From Sphingomonas sp. AP4-R1 (lineage in GTDB: Bacteria; Pseudomonadota; Alphaproteobacteria; Sphingomonadales; Sphingomonadaceae): 64,000 nt of DNA. Under the pieces are notes generated by a model that was not told the DNA's origin, searched no databases, and saw only the letters and a list, made by a program, of their open reading frames with translations. Both the position numbers and the translations under genes were made by a program. Positions 34,017 to 43,478 of this stretch are shown piece after piece; the stretch's first letter is position 1, and each line of letters starts with the position of its first letter. The DNA lies in assembly GCF_013113735.1 (NCBI RefSeq), contig NZ_CP053346.1, positions 2,122,001-2,186,000 on the forward strand. Direction: 5' to 3'.

Positions 34017-36323
34017 ATGCAGCCCAAGGATGACCCCCTCGATCAGATCGTCGATGCGCCGTTCGATAGCGCTCTCAGCGAGCGGTATCTCGTCTATGCG
34101 CTTTCCACGATCACGGCGCGGTCGCTGCCGGATGTGCGCGACGGGCTGAAGCCGGTCCATCGCCGCCTGCTCTGGGGCATGCGCCTGCTGCGGCTCGATC
34201 CCGCTTCCGGCTACAAGAAGTGCGCGCGCGTCGTGGGCGACGTGATGGGTAAGTATCACCCGCACGGCGATGCCTCGATCTACGATGCGATGGTCCGCCT
34301 CGCCCAGCCGTTCGCGCTGCGCTATCCGCTCGTCGACGGGCAGGGCAATTTCGGCAATATCGACGGCGATAACGCCGCCGCCATGCGCTATACCGAAGCG
34401 CGGCTGACGGCCGCCGCCATCCGCCTGATGGAGGGCCTCGACGAGCAGACCGTCGATTTCCGCCCGACCTACAATGGCGAGGAGGAGGAACCGGAGGTTC
34501 TTCCCGGCCTGTTCCCCAATCTGCTCGCCAATGGCGCGGCCGGCATCGCCGTCGGCATGGCCACCTCGATCCCCCCGCACAATGCGGCCGAGCTGCTGGA
34601 CGCGGCCATCTTCCTGATCGATCGCCCCGAAAGCGATCCGCACGAGCTGATGCAGTTCGTGAAGGGGCCGGATCTGCCGACCGGGGGCATCATCGCGGAC
34701 AGCCCGACGGCGATCGCCGAGGCCTATGCCACCGGGCGCGGCGGCTTCCGCGTCCGTGCACGCTTCTCCACCGGGCGCGACAAGGATGGCGCGTGGGAAG
34801 GCACGGGCATCGAGAAATTGTCGGGCGGCACCTGGCAGCTCGTCATCTCCGAAATCCCTTACGGCGTGGCGAAATCGAAGCTGATCGAGCAGATCGCCCA
34901 GCTGATCGCGGACAAGAAGCTGCCGATCCTCGCCGACGTGCGCGACGAGAGCGACGAGCAGATCCGCATCGTGATCGAGCCGCGCGCGCGCACCGTCGAT
35001 CCGCAGGTGCTGATCGACAGCCTTTATCGGCTGACCGAGCTGGAGACGCGCGTCTCGCTCAACCTCAACGTGCTGGACAAGGATCGCACGCCGCGCGTGA
35101 TGTCCCTCAAGCAGGCGCTCGCCGCGTGGGTGGATCACCAGTTCGAGGTGCTGGTCCGCCGCTCCCAGCACCGTCTCGCCAAGATCGCCGACCGGATCGA
35201 GCTGCTCGACGGCTATCTGATCACCTATCTCAATCTCGATCGCGTGATCGCCATCATCCGTGAGGAGGACGAGCCCAAGCCCGTGCTGATGGCCGAATTC
35301 GAGCTTTCGGACCGCCAGGCCGAGGCGATCCTCAACATGCGGCTGCGTTCGTTGCGCAAGCTGGAGGAGATGGAGCTGCGCAAGGAGCGCGATGCGCTCG
35401 ACCGCGAGGCGAAGGGGCTGGAGCAACTCGTCGAAAGCCCGGCGCGGCAGCGTACGCGGCTGAAGCAGGATTTCGCCAAGCTGCGCGAGGCCTATGGCCC
35501 GGAGACCGCGATCGGTCGTCGCCGCACGACGATCGAGGAACAGGGGCCCGCGCGCGAAATCCCGCTGGAGGCGATGATCGAGCGCGAGCCGATCACGGTG
35601 ATCCTGTCCCAGCGCGGCTGGATCCGCGCCATGTCCGGCCACCGCGATCTCGCCGCCGCCGATACGCTGAAGTTCAAGGAAGGCGATGGCCCGGCTTATG
35701 CGTTCCACGCGCAGACGACCGACAAATTGCTGCTCTTCGCGGACAATGGCCGCGTCTACACGCTAGGGGCGGACAAGCTGCCCGGCGGGCGCGGCTTCGG
35801 CGAGCCGGTGCGTCTGATGATCGATCTGGAGGGCGACGTCGGCACCACCGCGCTGCTCGTCGCGCGGCCGGCCGACAAGCTCCTGCTCGCCGCCAGCGAC
35901 GGCAAGGGCTTCGTCGCGCAGATGGCGGAGATCGTGGCGGAAACGCGCAAGGGCCGTCAGGTCGTCAATGTGCGCGACGGCGCGAAGCTGAAGGTCGTTC
36001 ATCCGATTGCCGCGACCGACGATTATGTCGCCTCCATCGGCGAGAATCGGAAGCTGGTGGTCTTTCCGCTGGCCGAACTGCCGGAGATGACGCGCGGGCA
36101 GGGCGCCAGCCTCCAGCGCTACCGCGACGGGGGGCTTTCGGATGCGATCAGTTTCCGATTCGCGGACGGGCTCAGCTGGTCGATGGGAGGCGAGACGGGA
36201 CGGACGCGCACGGAGGCCGATCTGGGCCCCTGGCGGGCCGCTCGCGGGGCGGCCGGACGGATGCCGCCGACCGGATTTCCGCGAAATAATCGTTTCGGAC
36301 GCATCATTCCGGATGCACACTGA
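34017..36323 (+). CDS. parC: DNA topoisomerase IV subunit A
   Basis: The 768-residue protein is the breakage-rejoining subunit of topoisomerase IV, which unlinks sister chromosomes. The catalytic tyrosine is Y125 in [10 protein letters not shown]. The N-terminal [15 protein letters not shown] and the C-terminal beta-propeller with weak blades are as in ParC, and no GyrA box is evident, which separates it from GyrA. In the quinolone-resistance region [12 protein letters not shown], the position equivalent to E. coli Ser80 is Ala86 and Glu84 is Asp90. A basic, Gly/Arg-rich tail follows the propeller. ATG 34017 has no clear ribosome site. Confidence 0.95.
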   Translation: MQPKDDPLDQIVDAPFDSALSERYLVYALSTITARSLPDVRDGLKPVHRRLLWGMRLLRLDPASGYKKCARVVGDVMGKYHPHGDASIYDAMVRLAQPFALRYPLVDGQGNFGNIDGDNAAAMRYTEARLTAAAIRLMEGLDEQTVDFRPTYNGEEEEPEVLPGLFPNLLANGAAGIAVGMATSIPPHNAAELLDAAIFLIDRPESDPHELMQFVKGPDLPTGGIIADSPTAIAEAYATGRGGFRVRARFSTGRDKDGAWEGTGIEKLSGGTWQLVISEIPYGVAKSKLIEQIAQLIADKKLPILADVRDESDEQIRIVIEPRARTVDPQVLIDSLYRLTELETRVSLNLNVLDKDRTPRVMSLKQALAAWVDHQFEVLVRRSQHRLAKIADRIELLDGYLITYLNLDRVIAIIREEDEPKPVLMAEFELSDRQAEAILNMRLRSLRKLEEMELRKERDALDREAKGLEQLVESPARQRTRLKQDFAKLREAYGPETAIGRRRTTIEEQGPAREIPLEAMIEREPITVILSQRGWIRAMSGHRDLAAADTLKFKEGDGPAYAFHAQTTDKLLLFADNGRVYTLGADKLPGGRGFGEPVRLMIDLEGDVGTTALLVARPADKLLLAASDGKGFVAQMAEIVAETRKGRQVVNVRDGAKLKVVHPIAATDDYVASIGENRKLVVFPLAELPEMTRGQGASLQRYRDGGLSDAISFRFADGLSWSMGGETGRTRTEADLGPWRAARGAAGRMPPTGFPRNNRFGRIIPDAH

Positions 36324-36358
36324 GATATTGTTAATGTCTCGATCGTATCGCGATATGG

Positions 36359-38086
36359 ATGGAAATGCGGAAGATCAGTAGCGAGATCGCCGGCGCGCTG
36401 TCCGTGGACAGCGTGACTGCCGAACTGATGGCGCCTTACGCGTCCGCATCCGTGTCCGCATTGCAGCATTATCTCGATGCCCTGCCGATCGCCGCCGGGG
36501 TGGCGGTGATGGGAGAGGCGGGGCCGCGCCTGCTGGCCAGCAACGACCATATCGTCCGGATGCGCAATCGCCTGCCGGAAGAGAATCGGGTGAACTTTGG
36601 CGAGCGTGTTTCGCGTCATCTGCTGAACGATACCGATCCCGAAACCTATTATTGGGAGGAGCCCGGCGTCGGCGGCCGGCACTTTCAGGTCCACCTGACC
36701 CCGCTGGAGCCGCATCCCGTCCTCGGGCGTCGCCTGATGATCAGCCTGATCGATTGCACGGCGGCGGTGGAGACGGAGCGCTCGCTCCGCTTCGGCATGC
36801 TGCATGACAGCCTCACCGGCCTGCCGAATCGCCTCGCTTTCTCCGAAGCGATCGAGGCGATGCTGGAGAAAGACGATGACGAGGTGGGCGGTTTCGCCGT
36901 CCTCGTGCTGGATCTCACCCGCTTCAGCCGCATCAACGAGGGTATCGGCTCGCTCGCCGGCGACGAACTGATCCTCAGCGTCGCCAGCCGTCTGCGCTCG
37001 GTCCTGCGTCCGCAGGATCTGATGGCACGGATGGCGGCGGACGAATTCGCGATCCTGGTGCCGCTCAACGAAGGGCCGGGGGACGCATTGCATGTCGCGC
37101 GCCGCCTGCAGGAATCGCTCGCTTATCCGCTCCGTCTGTCGGAGCTGGAAATCAAGATCGATTGCGCGATCGGCTGTGCGCTCTGGCATGAAAATGCGCT
37201 GGGCGCGGCCGACGTGATCCGCAACGGCCAGTTCGCCCTGAAGCGGGCCAAGCGCTCGGGCCGGATCGAAATCTATCAGCCGGGCGAGGCGGGGCGCGCG
37301 CGTCGCCGCTTCAGCCTGGAAACCGAACTGCGCCGCGCGATCGAGGCGGACAAGCTGGATCTCGCCTTTCAGCCGCTCGTCGATCTGGAAACGCGCACCG
37401 TTTCCGGCTTCGAGACGCTGGCGCGCTGGAACCATCCCGAGCGCGGCGCCATCCCGCCATCGGAATTCATCACCGTCGCGGAGGAATCGGGGCTCATCAT
37501 CCCGCTCGGCCGCTGGGTGATCGATCGCGCCATCGCCACGCTGGCGGACTGGGATCGGCAGGCGGGCTATGAACTGCCCATCTATTTCAGCCTGAACGTC
37601 TCGGCGGTTCAGCTGGCGCGCGACTCGGTCGCCTCCGTCGTCGCCGATGCGCTGCACCGGCACGGGATGAAGGGCAGCCGCATCACGCTGGAGCTGACCG
37701 AAAGCTCGATCGTGGCCGATCCGGATCGTGCGGCCGATATGCTGGATGCGCTGAAGGCGCTGGCGTGCCGCGTGGCGATGGACGATTTCGGCACGGGCTA
37801 TTCCAGCCTCGCTTATCTCCAGCGCCTGCCGATCGACGTGCTGAAGATCGATCGCCAGTTCGTCTCGGCCATGTTCGACGATCGGGACAGCACGGCGATC
37901 ATCCGCGCCATCCTGAGCCTTGCCAACGCGCTCGGCATGACGACGATCGCGGAGGGCATCGAAACCGCGACCGCCGCGCACCTGCTGGCGGCGCTGGGCG
38001 CCTCGACCGGGCAGGGTTATTATTTCGCACGGCCCATGCCCGCCGCCGATGCCTTCGATCACCTGATCGGCAAGCGGGCGGCCTGA
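36359..38086 (+). CDS. PAS-GGDEF-EAL cyclic-di-GMP protein with degenerate GGDEF
   Basis: The 575-residue protein has an N-terminal PAS-like domain (about 35-140), a GGDEF domain with FGMLHDSLTGLPNRLAF, and an EAL domain. The GGDEF signature reads AADEF (226-230), so cyclase activity is probably lost. EAL-domain residues are kept: E352 in ETLARWNHP, N413 in LNVSAVQ, E445 in LELTES, D475-D476 in DDFGTGYSS and K496 in LKIDRQF, with GQGYYFARP at the end. It should therefore hydrolyse cyclic di-GMP, perhaps gated by GTP at the AADEF domain. It starts 35 bases after parC. Confidence 0.92.
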   Translation: MEMRKISSEIAGALSVDSVTAELMAPYASASVSALQHYLDALPIAAGVAVMGEAGPRLLASNDHIVRMRNRLPEENRVNFGERVSRHLLNDTDPETYYWEEPGVGGRHFQVHLTPLEPHPVLGRRLMISLIDCTAAVETERSLRFGMLHDSLTGLPNRLAFSEAIEAMLEKDDDEVGGFAVLVLDLTRFSRINEGIGSLAGDELILSVASRLRSVLRPQDLMARMAADEFAILVPLNEGPGDALHVARRLQESLAYPLRLSELEIKIDCAIGCALWHENALGAADVIRNGQFALKRAKRSGRIEIYQPGEAGRARRRFSLETELRRAIEADKLDLAFQPLVDLETRTVSGFETLARWNHPERGAIPPSEFITVAEESGLIIPLGRWVIDRAIATLADWDRQAGYELPIYFSLNVSAVQLARDSVASVVADALHRHGMKGSRITLELTESSIVADPDRAADMLDALKALACRVAMDDFGTGYSSLAYLQRLPIDVLKIDRQFVSAMFDDRDSTAIIRAILSLANALGMTTIAEGIETATAAHLLAALGASTGQGYYFARPMPAADAFDHLIGKRAA

Positions 38087-38095
38087 CCTCCCCGT

Positions 38096-38166
38096 GCTCC
38101 TGCGAAGGCAGGAGCCCGGGGTTGCAAGCGCTACGGTGAAGCTCTGGACTCCTGCTTTGCAGGAGA
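38096..38166. repeat. Intergenic imperfect palindrome, 'gctcctgcgaaggcaggagc' type
   Basis: The left stem gctcctgcgaaggcaggagc and right stem actcctgctttgcaggagag are each self-complementary and also complementary to one another. The element separates the convergent GGDEF-EAL and cca genes and may act as a bidirectional terminator. Confidence 0.8.
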
Positions 38167-38181
38167 GCGTCAGGGCGTCCC

Positions 38182-39357
38182 TCAGCCGAGCAGGCGCGCC
38201 ACTTCTTCATCCGCCAGCGCCTGCGCGCGCTCCCGATCGGGGAAGCCTTCCTCGATCCAGCGCCGCTCCACCGCCGCCAGCGCCGCCGCCACCTGCGGCC
38301 CGGCCAACAGCCCCATCGCCACCAGCGCGCCGCCGCCGATCGGCAGGCGCGGGGCGTCCCAGCCCTCGATCTCCGCGAGGCCGGCCGCATCTCCGGCCAG
38401 CAGCAGCCGATCGCGCGCGCTGACCGCCCCGATTCGGTAGAGCAGGGCGCGCGCATCGCCCGCCGCCGGCCCGGTCGCCGCGATCAGGCGCTTGCGCTGC
38501 GCATTGGAGAGCTTCAGCCGCGCGCCCACCTTGTCCGCCACGGCGGCGTCCATCGGCAGCAGCGCCGCCAGCCGCCGGATCGGATCGCCCGCGCCCGCTT
38601 CCCGTGAGACGAGAGCCGCAAGCCGCGCGACTCCCTGATCCCCGATCTCGGGCAGGATGGGGGTGAAGATGCCGCGCGCGCGCATGATCGCCACCGTCGG
38701 CGCGGGATCGGCCAGAGCGAGCAGCTTGATCAATTCCTGTGCGATCCGCTCGCGCGAGAGCGCCATCAGATCGTTCGCCCGCGCGGCGCAGGCGTCGAGA
38801 TCGGGCGCGGACGGGGCGCCCTGCCCGAATCGGGCGTGGAAGCGGAAGAAGCGGAGAATCCGCAGATGATCCTCCGCGATCCGGCAGAGGGCGTCGCCGA
38901 TGAAACGCACCCGGCCCGCCAGAAGATCGGTCTCCCCGCCGAAATAATCGTGCACCTGCCCGTCGCGCGGATCGGCGGAGAGCGCGTTGATCGTGAAGTC
39001 GCGCCGGGCGGCATCCGCCTGCCAGTCGTCCGTGAAGGCAACCACGGCGTGGCGCCCGTCCGTCTCCACGTCGCGGCGCAGCGTCGTCACCTCCACCGGA
39101 CCGGACGGCAGCACCGCCGTGACGGTGCCGTGCGCCATGCCGGTGGGCACCACCTTGAAGCCCGCCGCGCGGATCCGCTCGGCCGCGTCTTCCGGGCGGT
39201 GCGTGGTGGCGAGATCGATGTCGCTGGGATGCAAGTCCAGCAACGTATCGCGCACATAGCCGCCGATCGGGCGCACCTCGCCCGCCTCCGCGCCCAGCGC
39301 CGCCAGCAGCGCGGCCATTCCTTCCCGCGCGCGCAATTCATCCAGCGGCATCTTCAT
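38182..39357 (-). CDS. cca: CCA tRNA nucleotidyltransferase/poly(A) polymerase family protein
   Basis: The 391-residue protein has the class II nucleotidyltransferase core: PIGGYVRDTLLDLHPSDIDLAT with the DxD metal-binding pair, RRDFTINALSADP, and the RRD/nucleotide-recognition block EDHLRILRFFRFHARFG. In organisms with one such enzyme it adds or repairs the tRNA 3'-CCA; a poly(A) polymerase role cannot be excluded. ATG 39357 overlaps the NUDIX gene stop (ATGA). It is the last gene of the DUF1285-NUDIX-cca operon. Confidence 0.93.
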   Translation of the reverse strand: MKMPLDELRAREGMAALLAALGAEAGEVRPIGGYVRDTLLDLHPSDIDLATTHRPEDAAERIRAAGFKVVPTGMAHGTVTAVLPSGPVEVTTLRRDVETDGRHAVVAFTDDWQADAARRDFTINALSADPRDGQVHDYFGGETDLLAGRVRFIGDALCRIAEDHLRILRFFRFHARFGQGAPSAPDLDACAARANDLMALSRERIAQELIKLLALADPAPTVAIMRARGIFTPILPEIGDQGVARLAALVSREAGAGDPIRRLAALLPMDAAVADKVGARLKLSNAQRKRLIAATGPAAGDARALLYRIGAVSARDRLLLAGDAAGLAEIEGWDAPRLPIGGGALVAMGLLAGPQVAAALAAVERRWIEEGFPDRERAQALADEEVARLLG

Positions 39358-39935
39358 TCGAAGGTGCCCAGCCGCCTCGCGAGATTGACGATCATCCCCG
39401 CCGTTGCTCCCCAGATACGCCATTCGCCCCACATGATCTCATAATAACGATAGTGTCGTCCCTCGAACTCGCCCGTCCGCACGGCATGATTCGCGCCCTC
39501 GAGCAGGAAGGCCAGGGGCACTTCGAACAGGGCTGCGACTTCCGCTTCGTGGGGCACGAGGGGCAGGTCCGGCGGAACGACGCCGATGATGGGCACGACG
39601 TCGAAGCCGGTGCCCGTCCGATAGCGATCGGAAACCCCCACCAGTTCCACCTGTGCCGGATCGAGGCCGATTTCCTCGTCCGCCTCGCGCAGGGCGGCGG
39701 CGACCGCATCGGCATCCTCGGGATCGATTCGACCGCCGGGGAACGCCACCTGCCCGGCATGCTTGCGGAGATTGGCGTGGCGCAGCGTGAGCAGCACGCC
39801 CGGCTCCGGACGGTCCGTGACGGCCACCAGCACGGCGGCGTTGGTGAGCGTGGCATTCGGCCGGTAGCGCCCGTCCGTGCCGGGCGATCCGGCATTCGCC
39901 TCCAGTGCCGTGCGCAGCCGGTCGGCCAGCCTCAT
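39354..39935 (-). CDS. NUDIX hydrolase (CoA pyrophosphatase type)
   Basis: The 193-residue protein has the NUDIX box GGRIDPEDADAVAAALREAD-EEIGL, beginning near residue 69, where the REAxEEIG block supplies the metal ligands. The preceding LTLRHANLRKHAGQVAFPGG is the CoA-specific signature of the NudL/YeaB branch. It would cleave CoA or its thioesters to 4'-phosphopantetheine and 3',5'-ADP. ATG 39935 overlaps the DUF1285 stop; its own stop overlaps cca's start. Confidence 0.9.
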   Translation of the reverse strand: MRLADRLRTALEANAGSPGTDGRYRPNATLTNAAVLVAVTDRPEPGVLLTLRHANLRKHAGQVAFPGGRIDPEDADAVAAALREADEEIGLDPAQVELVGVSDRYRTGTGFDVVPIIGVVPPDLPLVPHEAEVAALFEVPLAFLLEGANHAVRTGEFEGRHYRYYEIMWGEWRIWGATAGMIVNLARRLGTFE

Positions 39936-40501
39936 GCGGCGCCCAGCGGCAGGAAGGCGCCGTCGCTCCACAGGCCCGGCGGATCGGCCGCCTCGGCGAT
40001 CGCCAGTTCGGCCAGTTCATAATAAACCGGCCGCGCGATCAGCGCCTCCAGCCCGCCACGCACATGGAGATAGGGATGGGGCCCGTCCGCAGCCTCGATC
40101 ACGCGCACTCCATGCGCCTCTCCGGCCACGATCACCTCGCCGGTGTTGAGTCGAAAGGCGAGGCGGCGCGCGCGCGCCTCACCTTCGCTCTTCAGCTCCA
40201 CCGCGACGAAGGGCGCATCCTCCACGTCGATCGTCAGCTTCTCGACCGGGGTGACCAGCACGAAGCTGCCGTCGGGCTCGCGGCGCAGGATCGTGGCGAA
40301 CAGGCGGACCATCTCCGGCCGACGAATGGGCGATCCCTGGTGAAACCAGGTGCCGTCGCGCGCGATTCGCATCTCGCTATGCCCGCAATGCGCGGGATTC
40401 CATCGATCGATCGGGGGCAGGCGCTTCGCCTCGGCCAAAGCGGCGATCTCGGCGAGCGACAGGCTCGCCAGATCTTCGGGCGGGGGCAGGGTTTCCGGCA
40501 T
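39932..40501 (-). CDS. DUF1285-family protein
   Basis: The 189-residue protein has RLPPIDRWNPAHCGHSEMRIARDGTW near its start and TPVEKLTIDVEDAPFVAVEL in the middle, both characteristic of DUF1285. Family members have a two-domain beta-rich fold and unknown activity. It is the first gene of the four-base-overlap operon DUF1285-NUDIX-cca, which suggests it is made in proportion to those two enzymes. Confidence 0.85.
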   Translation of the reverse strand: MPETLPPPEDLASLSLAEIAALAEAKRLPPIDRWNPAHCGHSEMRIARDGTWFHQGSPIRRPEMVRLFATILRREPDGSFVLVTPVEKLTIDVEDAPFVAVELKSEGEARARRLAFRLNTGEVIVAGEAHGVRVIEAADGPHPYLHVRGGLEALIARPVYYELAELAIAEAADPPGLWSDGAFLPLGAA

Positions 40502-40558
40502 CGTCCGCTCAGGTAAGCGCGAGAGACGGGGCAGGGAAGGGGCGTCGGGCGGATGCCT

Positions 40559-41077
40559 TTAGCGACGCGGCCCCAGATGGCCCTCGGCTGGAAGCGTTTG
40601 TCCCTTCGGCACGCGCGCGAGCAGGCGCCGGCGCTCGACCGGGCCGGGTACGGTCCACTCGCGCGTCCAGTGCGCCTCGAAGCCGAAGAAGCGGCCATAA
40701 TATTCGGGATCGCCGATCAGCACGAGCGGATCGCTGCCGATATAGTCGGCGGCGGCGATCATCCGCTCCATCATCGTGCGGCCGACGCCCTCGCGCTGAT
40801 ATTCGGGCTGCACCGCGACCGGGCCGACCAGCACCAGCGGTACCGTGCCGTCCAGCGCCGCGGGCCAGCATTGCAGCGATCCGATCAGCCGGCCCTGCCG
40901 GTCGAGCGCCGCGAAGGAGAGATCGTCGAGCGCCGTCATCCCGTCGCGGATGCGATAGGCGGTACGGCGCCGCCGATCCGCGCCGAACACGCGGTCCAGC
41001 AAGGCATCCACGTCGGCCGGCTTCGCGGCGCGCAAGGGCCCGATCGAAAGGGCGTCGAGGGTGGGGGCGTGATCCAA
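40559..41077 (-). CDS. GNAT-family N-acetyltransferase
   Basis: The 172-residue product begins at a proposed TTG 41077. The GNAT fold shows IGPLRAAKPADVDALLDRVFG at the start, acetyl-CoA motif A as VAVQPEYQREGVGRTMMERMI, and PEYYGRFFGFEAHWTREW, typical of the YhbS-like group. No ATG fits; the frame is open further upstream, so the start is uncertain. The acceptor is unknown. It is divergent from the SDR-folB pair. Confidence 0.8.
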   Translation of the reverse strand: MDHAPTLDALSIGPLRAAKPADVDALLDRVFGADRRRRTAYRIRDGMTALDDLSFAALDRQGRLIGSLQCWPAALDGTVPLVLVGPVAVQPEYQREGVGRTMMERMIAAADYIGSDPLVLIGDPEYYGRFFGFEAHWTREWTVPGPVERRRLLARVPKGQTLPAEGHLGPRR

Positions 41078-41211
41078 GGCGCGTGCGCTTAATTGAAAGC
41101 GCGCGAAACGCAACGACAGGGCGATGACAGCGGGCGGGGTGGACCGCGGACCAGGCGCCGGCCGTCCGCTCCGCTTGCCGCGCGGAGGGCGCATCGCTAC
41201 CGGCGCGAGCC

Positions 41212-41979
41212 ATGACACCCGAGTTCGGCAGTCCGCGCACAGCGATCGTCACCGGGGGCGCCCGCCGGATCGGCGCGGCCTTCGTGCGAGCGCTGGCGGC
41301 GGACGGCTGGGCTTTGCTGATCCACTGTCACGAATCGCTGGAGGAGGGCGAGGCGCTGGCGGCTGCGCTGCCGTCCGCGCGCGCCGTGCAGGCCGATCTG
41401 GCGGCGCCCGATTGCGCCGAGACGATCCTGGGCGCGCTCGATGGAATGCCGCCGCCGGGGCTGCTGGTGAACAACGCCTCGCGCTTCGATCTCGATCAGT
41501 TCAACGATTTCACGATCGAGGGCTGGGATCGCCATTTCCTGCCCAATTTGCGCGGGCCGGCCCTGCTGACGCGCGCCTTCGCGGCGCGCGTGCCGGACGG
41601 ACACGGCGCCCTGATCGTGAACATGCTGGATGCCAAGCTCGCCCAGCCGAATCCCGATTTCTTCACCTATACGCTCTCGAAATATGGGCTCGCCGCGCTC
41701 ACCGAGCTTTCGGCGCGCGCGCTGGCCCCCCAACGGATTCGCGTCTGCGCGATCGCGCCTGCTGTCACCCTCGTCTCCGGTCCGCAGACCCGCGACAATT
41801 TCGATGCGGTCCATACGCTCAACGCGCTGGGACGGGGTGTGACGATTGACGATCTCGTCGCGGCGCTCCGCTTCCTGGTCGCCAGCCCCAACATCACGGG
41901 GGAAACCGTACGGGTCGATGCCGGCCAGCGCTTCCTCGGGCTGCCCCGTGACGTCCAGTTTCTGAACGAAAGATCATGA
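41212..41979 (+). CDS. SDR-family reductase, FolM/pteridine reductase-like
   Basis: The 255-residue protein has the short-chain dehydrogenase fold. The cofactor motif TGGARRIGAA is the TGxxxRxG variant typical of pteridine reductases and FolM rather than the usual TGxxxGxG. LLVNNASRF and the catalytic YTLSKYG (Tyr-x3-Lys) follow, and the ending DAGQRFLG is usual for the family. FolM reduces dihydromonapterin or dihydrofolate. Its stop overlaps the folB start (ATGATGA), which supports a pterin role. Confidence 0.82.
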   Translation: MTPEFGSPRTAIVTGGARRIGAAFVRALAADGWALLIHCHESLEEGEALAAALPSARAVQADLAAPDCAETILGALDGMPPPGLLVNNASRFDLDQFNDFTIEGWDRHFLPNLRGPALLTRAFAARVPDGHGALIVNMLDAKLAQPNPDFFTYTLSKYGLAALTELSARALAPQRIRVCAIAPAVTLVSGPQTRDNFDAVHTLNALGRGVTIDDLVAALRFLVASPNITGETVRVDAGQRFLGLPRDVQFLNERS

Positions 41980-42380
41980 TGACGAACGAATCCGTCGCAG
42001 CATCGGCGCTTCCCGCGCATCTCGCCCCGAATCGCTTCCGAATCTATCTCGAAGATCTCGACATGCCGGTCGACATCGGGTTCCACGATTTCGAGGTCGG
42101 AACGCCGCAGCGCCTGCGCGTCACCGTGGAAATATGGGTCGAGGAACGTTTTTTTCCGTCGAACGATCGCGTGGCCGAGGCATGGAATTATGATCTGCTG
42201 CGCTCGGCCATTCTGAATCTCGCCGAAGGTCGTCGCTACAATCTGCAGGAGACGTTCGCGCGAGAAGTCTATGCGCTCGTCGCCGCGCGCCCGGGCGTCA
42301 CGGCGATCCGCGTCACGACCTCGAAGCCGGATATCTACCCCGATTGTCAGGGCGTCGGCGTCGAGATTGCCTCCTTCTGA
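41976..42380 (+). CDS. folB: Dihydroneopterin aldolase
   Basis: The 134-residue protein fits FolB, which cleaves or epimerises dihydroneopterin in folate synthesis. Landmarks are IYLEDLDMPVDIGFHDFEVGTPQRLRV, with the glutamate/histidine substrate region, the conserved YDLLRSAILNLAEGRRYNLQETFA block and SKPDIYPDCQGVGVEI at the end. ATG 41976 overlaps the reductase stop. A longer N-terminus of about 18 residues precedes the usual start. The 3' end overlaps the convergent hypothetical gene by 34 bases. Confidence 0.9.
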   Translation: MMTNESVAASALPAHLAPNRFRIYLEDLDMPVDIGFHDFEVGTPQRLRVTVEIWVEERFFPSNDRVAEAWNYDLLRSAILNLAEGRRYNLQETFAREVYALVAARPGVTAIRVTTSKPDIYPDCQGVGVEIASF

Positions 42381-43210
42381 CCACCCCGACAAGGGCCCAA
42401 GCCCTTGAGAACGGTCTGATAATCCTCCGCCGCGATCGTGGCGTCGTTCGGCTGCAGGCCGTCCACGGAGCTCTGGGGCAGAGCACGCGGCAGGCCGCAG
42501 GCGAGGCGATACCAAAGCAACGTCTCCGGCGCCGGCGGCTCGGCGCTGGCGTCCGTCAGTTCGGAGAGGGCGACCGCCCAGCGCGGCGTCTCGCCCGGGC
42601 GGCGCAGGATCGAGAGCGAGATCGGGCGATTGTCCGGCGTTTTCAGGAAGATCTGCGTCTCGCCTTCGCCGGGAAGCGAGCCCGCCACGTGGAAAGCGTG
42701 GCCGATTCCGGTGACGGCGGGCGGTGCGTCGGGCGCGATCGCCGCCTTGAGAATCGCCCGCAGGCGCGTCTCGTCGGCGGTGGTGCGCGCGATCTGCGCC
42801 TTGGGGCCGATCAGGCGAATTTCTCCCGGACGCGCGCCCGGCGCGGCGAGCAGAAGCACCTGCTGGCCCTTGAGCTTCGGTGTCTTCTTCGATGTCGGCA
42901 GATCGGCCAGATAGCGAATGATTTCCGGTAGTTCGGCACGCCCGGCGATCAGCGCGTCGGCATGCGCCTCGATGAAATAGCGTGTGCGGCCTGCAGGAAC
43001 GCCTTGCGCGGCATCCCCTTTCAGGGCTGTGGCTTTCTCGATCGTCGCGGCGACCGTGAAGGGGGCGACAAGGGCCATGTCGGCCATGTCAGCATAGGCC
43101 AGATTTGTCTCAAATCCGTCATAAGGGCGTATTGACGCCGCGTTAAGCGCGGGCGCGCTCAGGCCTGCCATCAGAAGGGGGGACAAAAGGGGCAGGAAGC
43201 GGTGCTTCAT
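42347..43210 (-). CDS. Secreted protein, function unknown
   Basis: The 287-residue protein has a signal peptide (PLLSPLLMAGLSAPALNA). The mature part begins SIRPYDGFETNLAYADMADMALVAPFTVAATIEKA and contains a beta-rich middle with VLLLAAPGARPGEIRLIGP. No catalytic motif is recognised. Start ATG 43210; a 34-base tail-to-tail overlap with folB is real on either choice of start. It is divergent from the tonB operon across 268 bases. Confidence 0.75.
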   Translation of the reverse strand: MKHRFLPLLSPLLMAGLSAPALNAASIRPYDGFETNLAYADMADMALVAPFTVAATIEKATALKGDAAQGVPAGRTRYFIEAHADALIAGRAELPEIIRYLADLPTSKKTPKLKGQQVLLLAAPGARPGEIRLIGPKAQIARTTADETRLRAILKAAIAPDAPPAVTGIGHAFHVAGSLPGEGETQIFLKTPDNRPISLSILRRPGETPRWAVALSELTDASAEPPAPETLLWYRLACGLPRALPQSSVDGLQPNDATIAAEDYQTVLKGLGPCRGGQKEAISTPTP

Positions 43211-43478
43211 CACTCTCTCTTTCCGAAGGGTTTGTGCGTCAGGATGGCGTGCTGTTTTGGATATCGTCGTTCCGGCGTTGGAGTGTGCCGGATTCAAGAG
43301 GGTTGGAGCAACCAAGTGTATGATGCCCATAAAGGGCTTGCGCGATGGCGAAACACCGCGATAGGAAGTCTTGCCGCCGCTTCAAGAGCAATTGGCAAGC
43401 GCGACGGTGGCATTCCTGGTGGCTGCATCTGCGCGCTGCGTCACATATCGAATTCAGATTGAGGAGTCTTGTTCCTTA

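Noticed and set aside
33939..38062. Long minus-strand open frames opposite parC and the GGDEF-EAL gene
   Set aside because: Products have the low-complexity Arg/His/Asp composition of shadow frames, and both plus-strand genes are certain.
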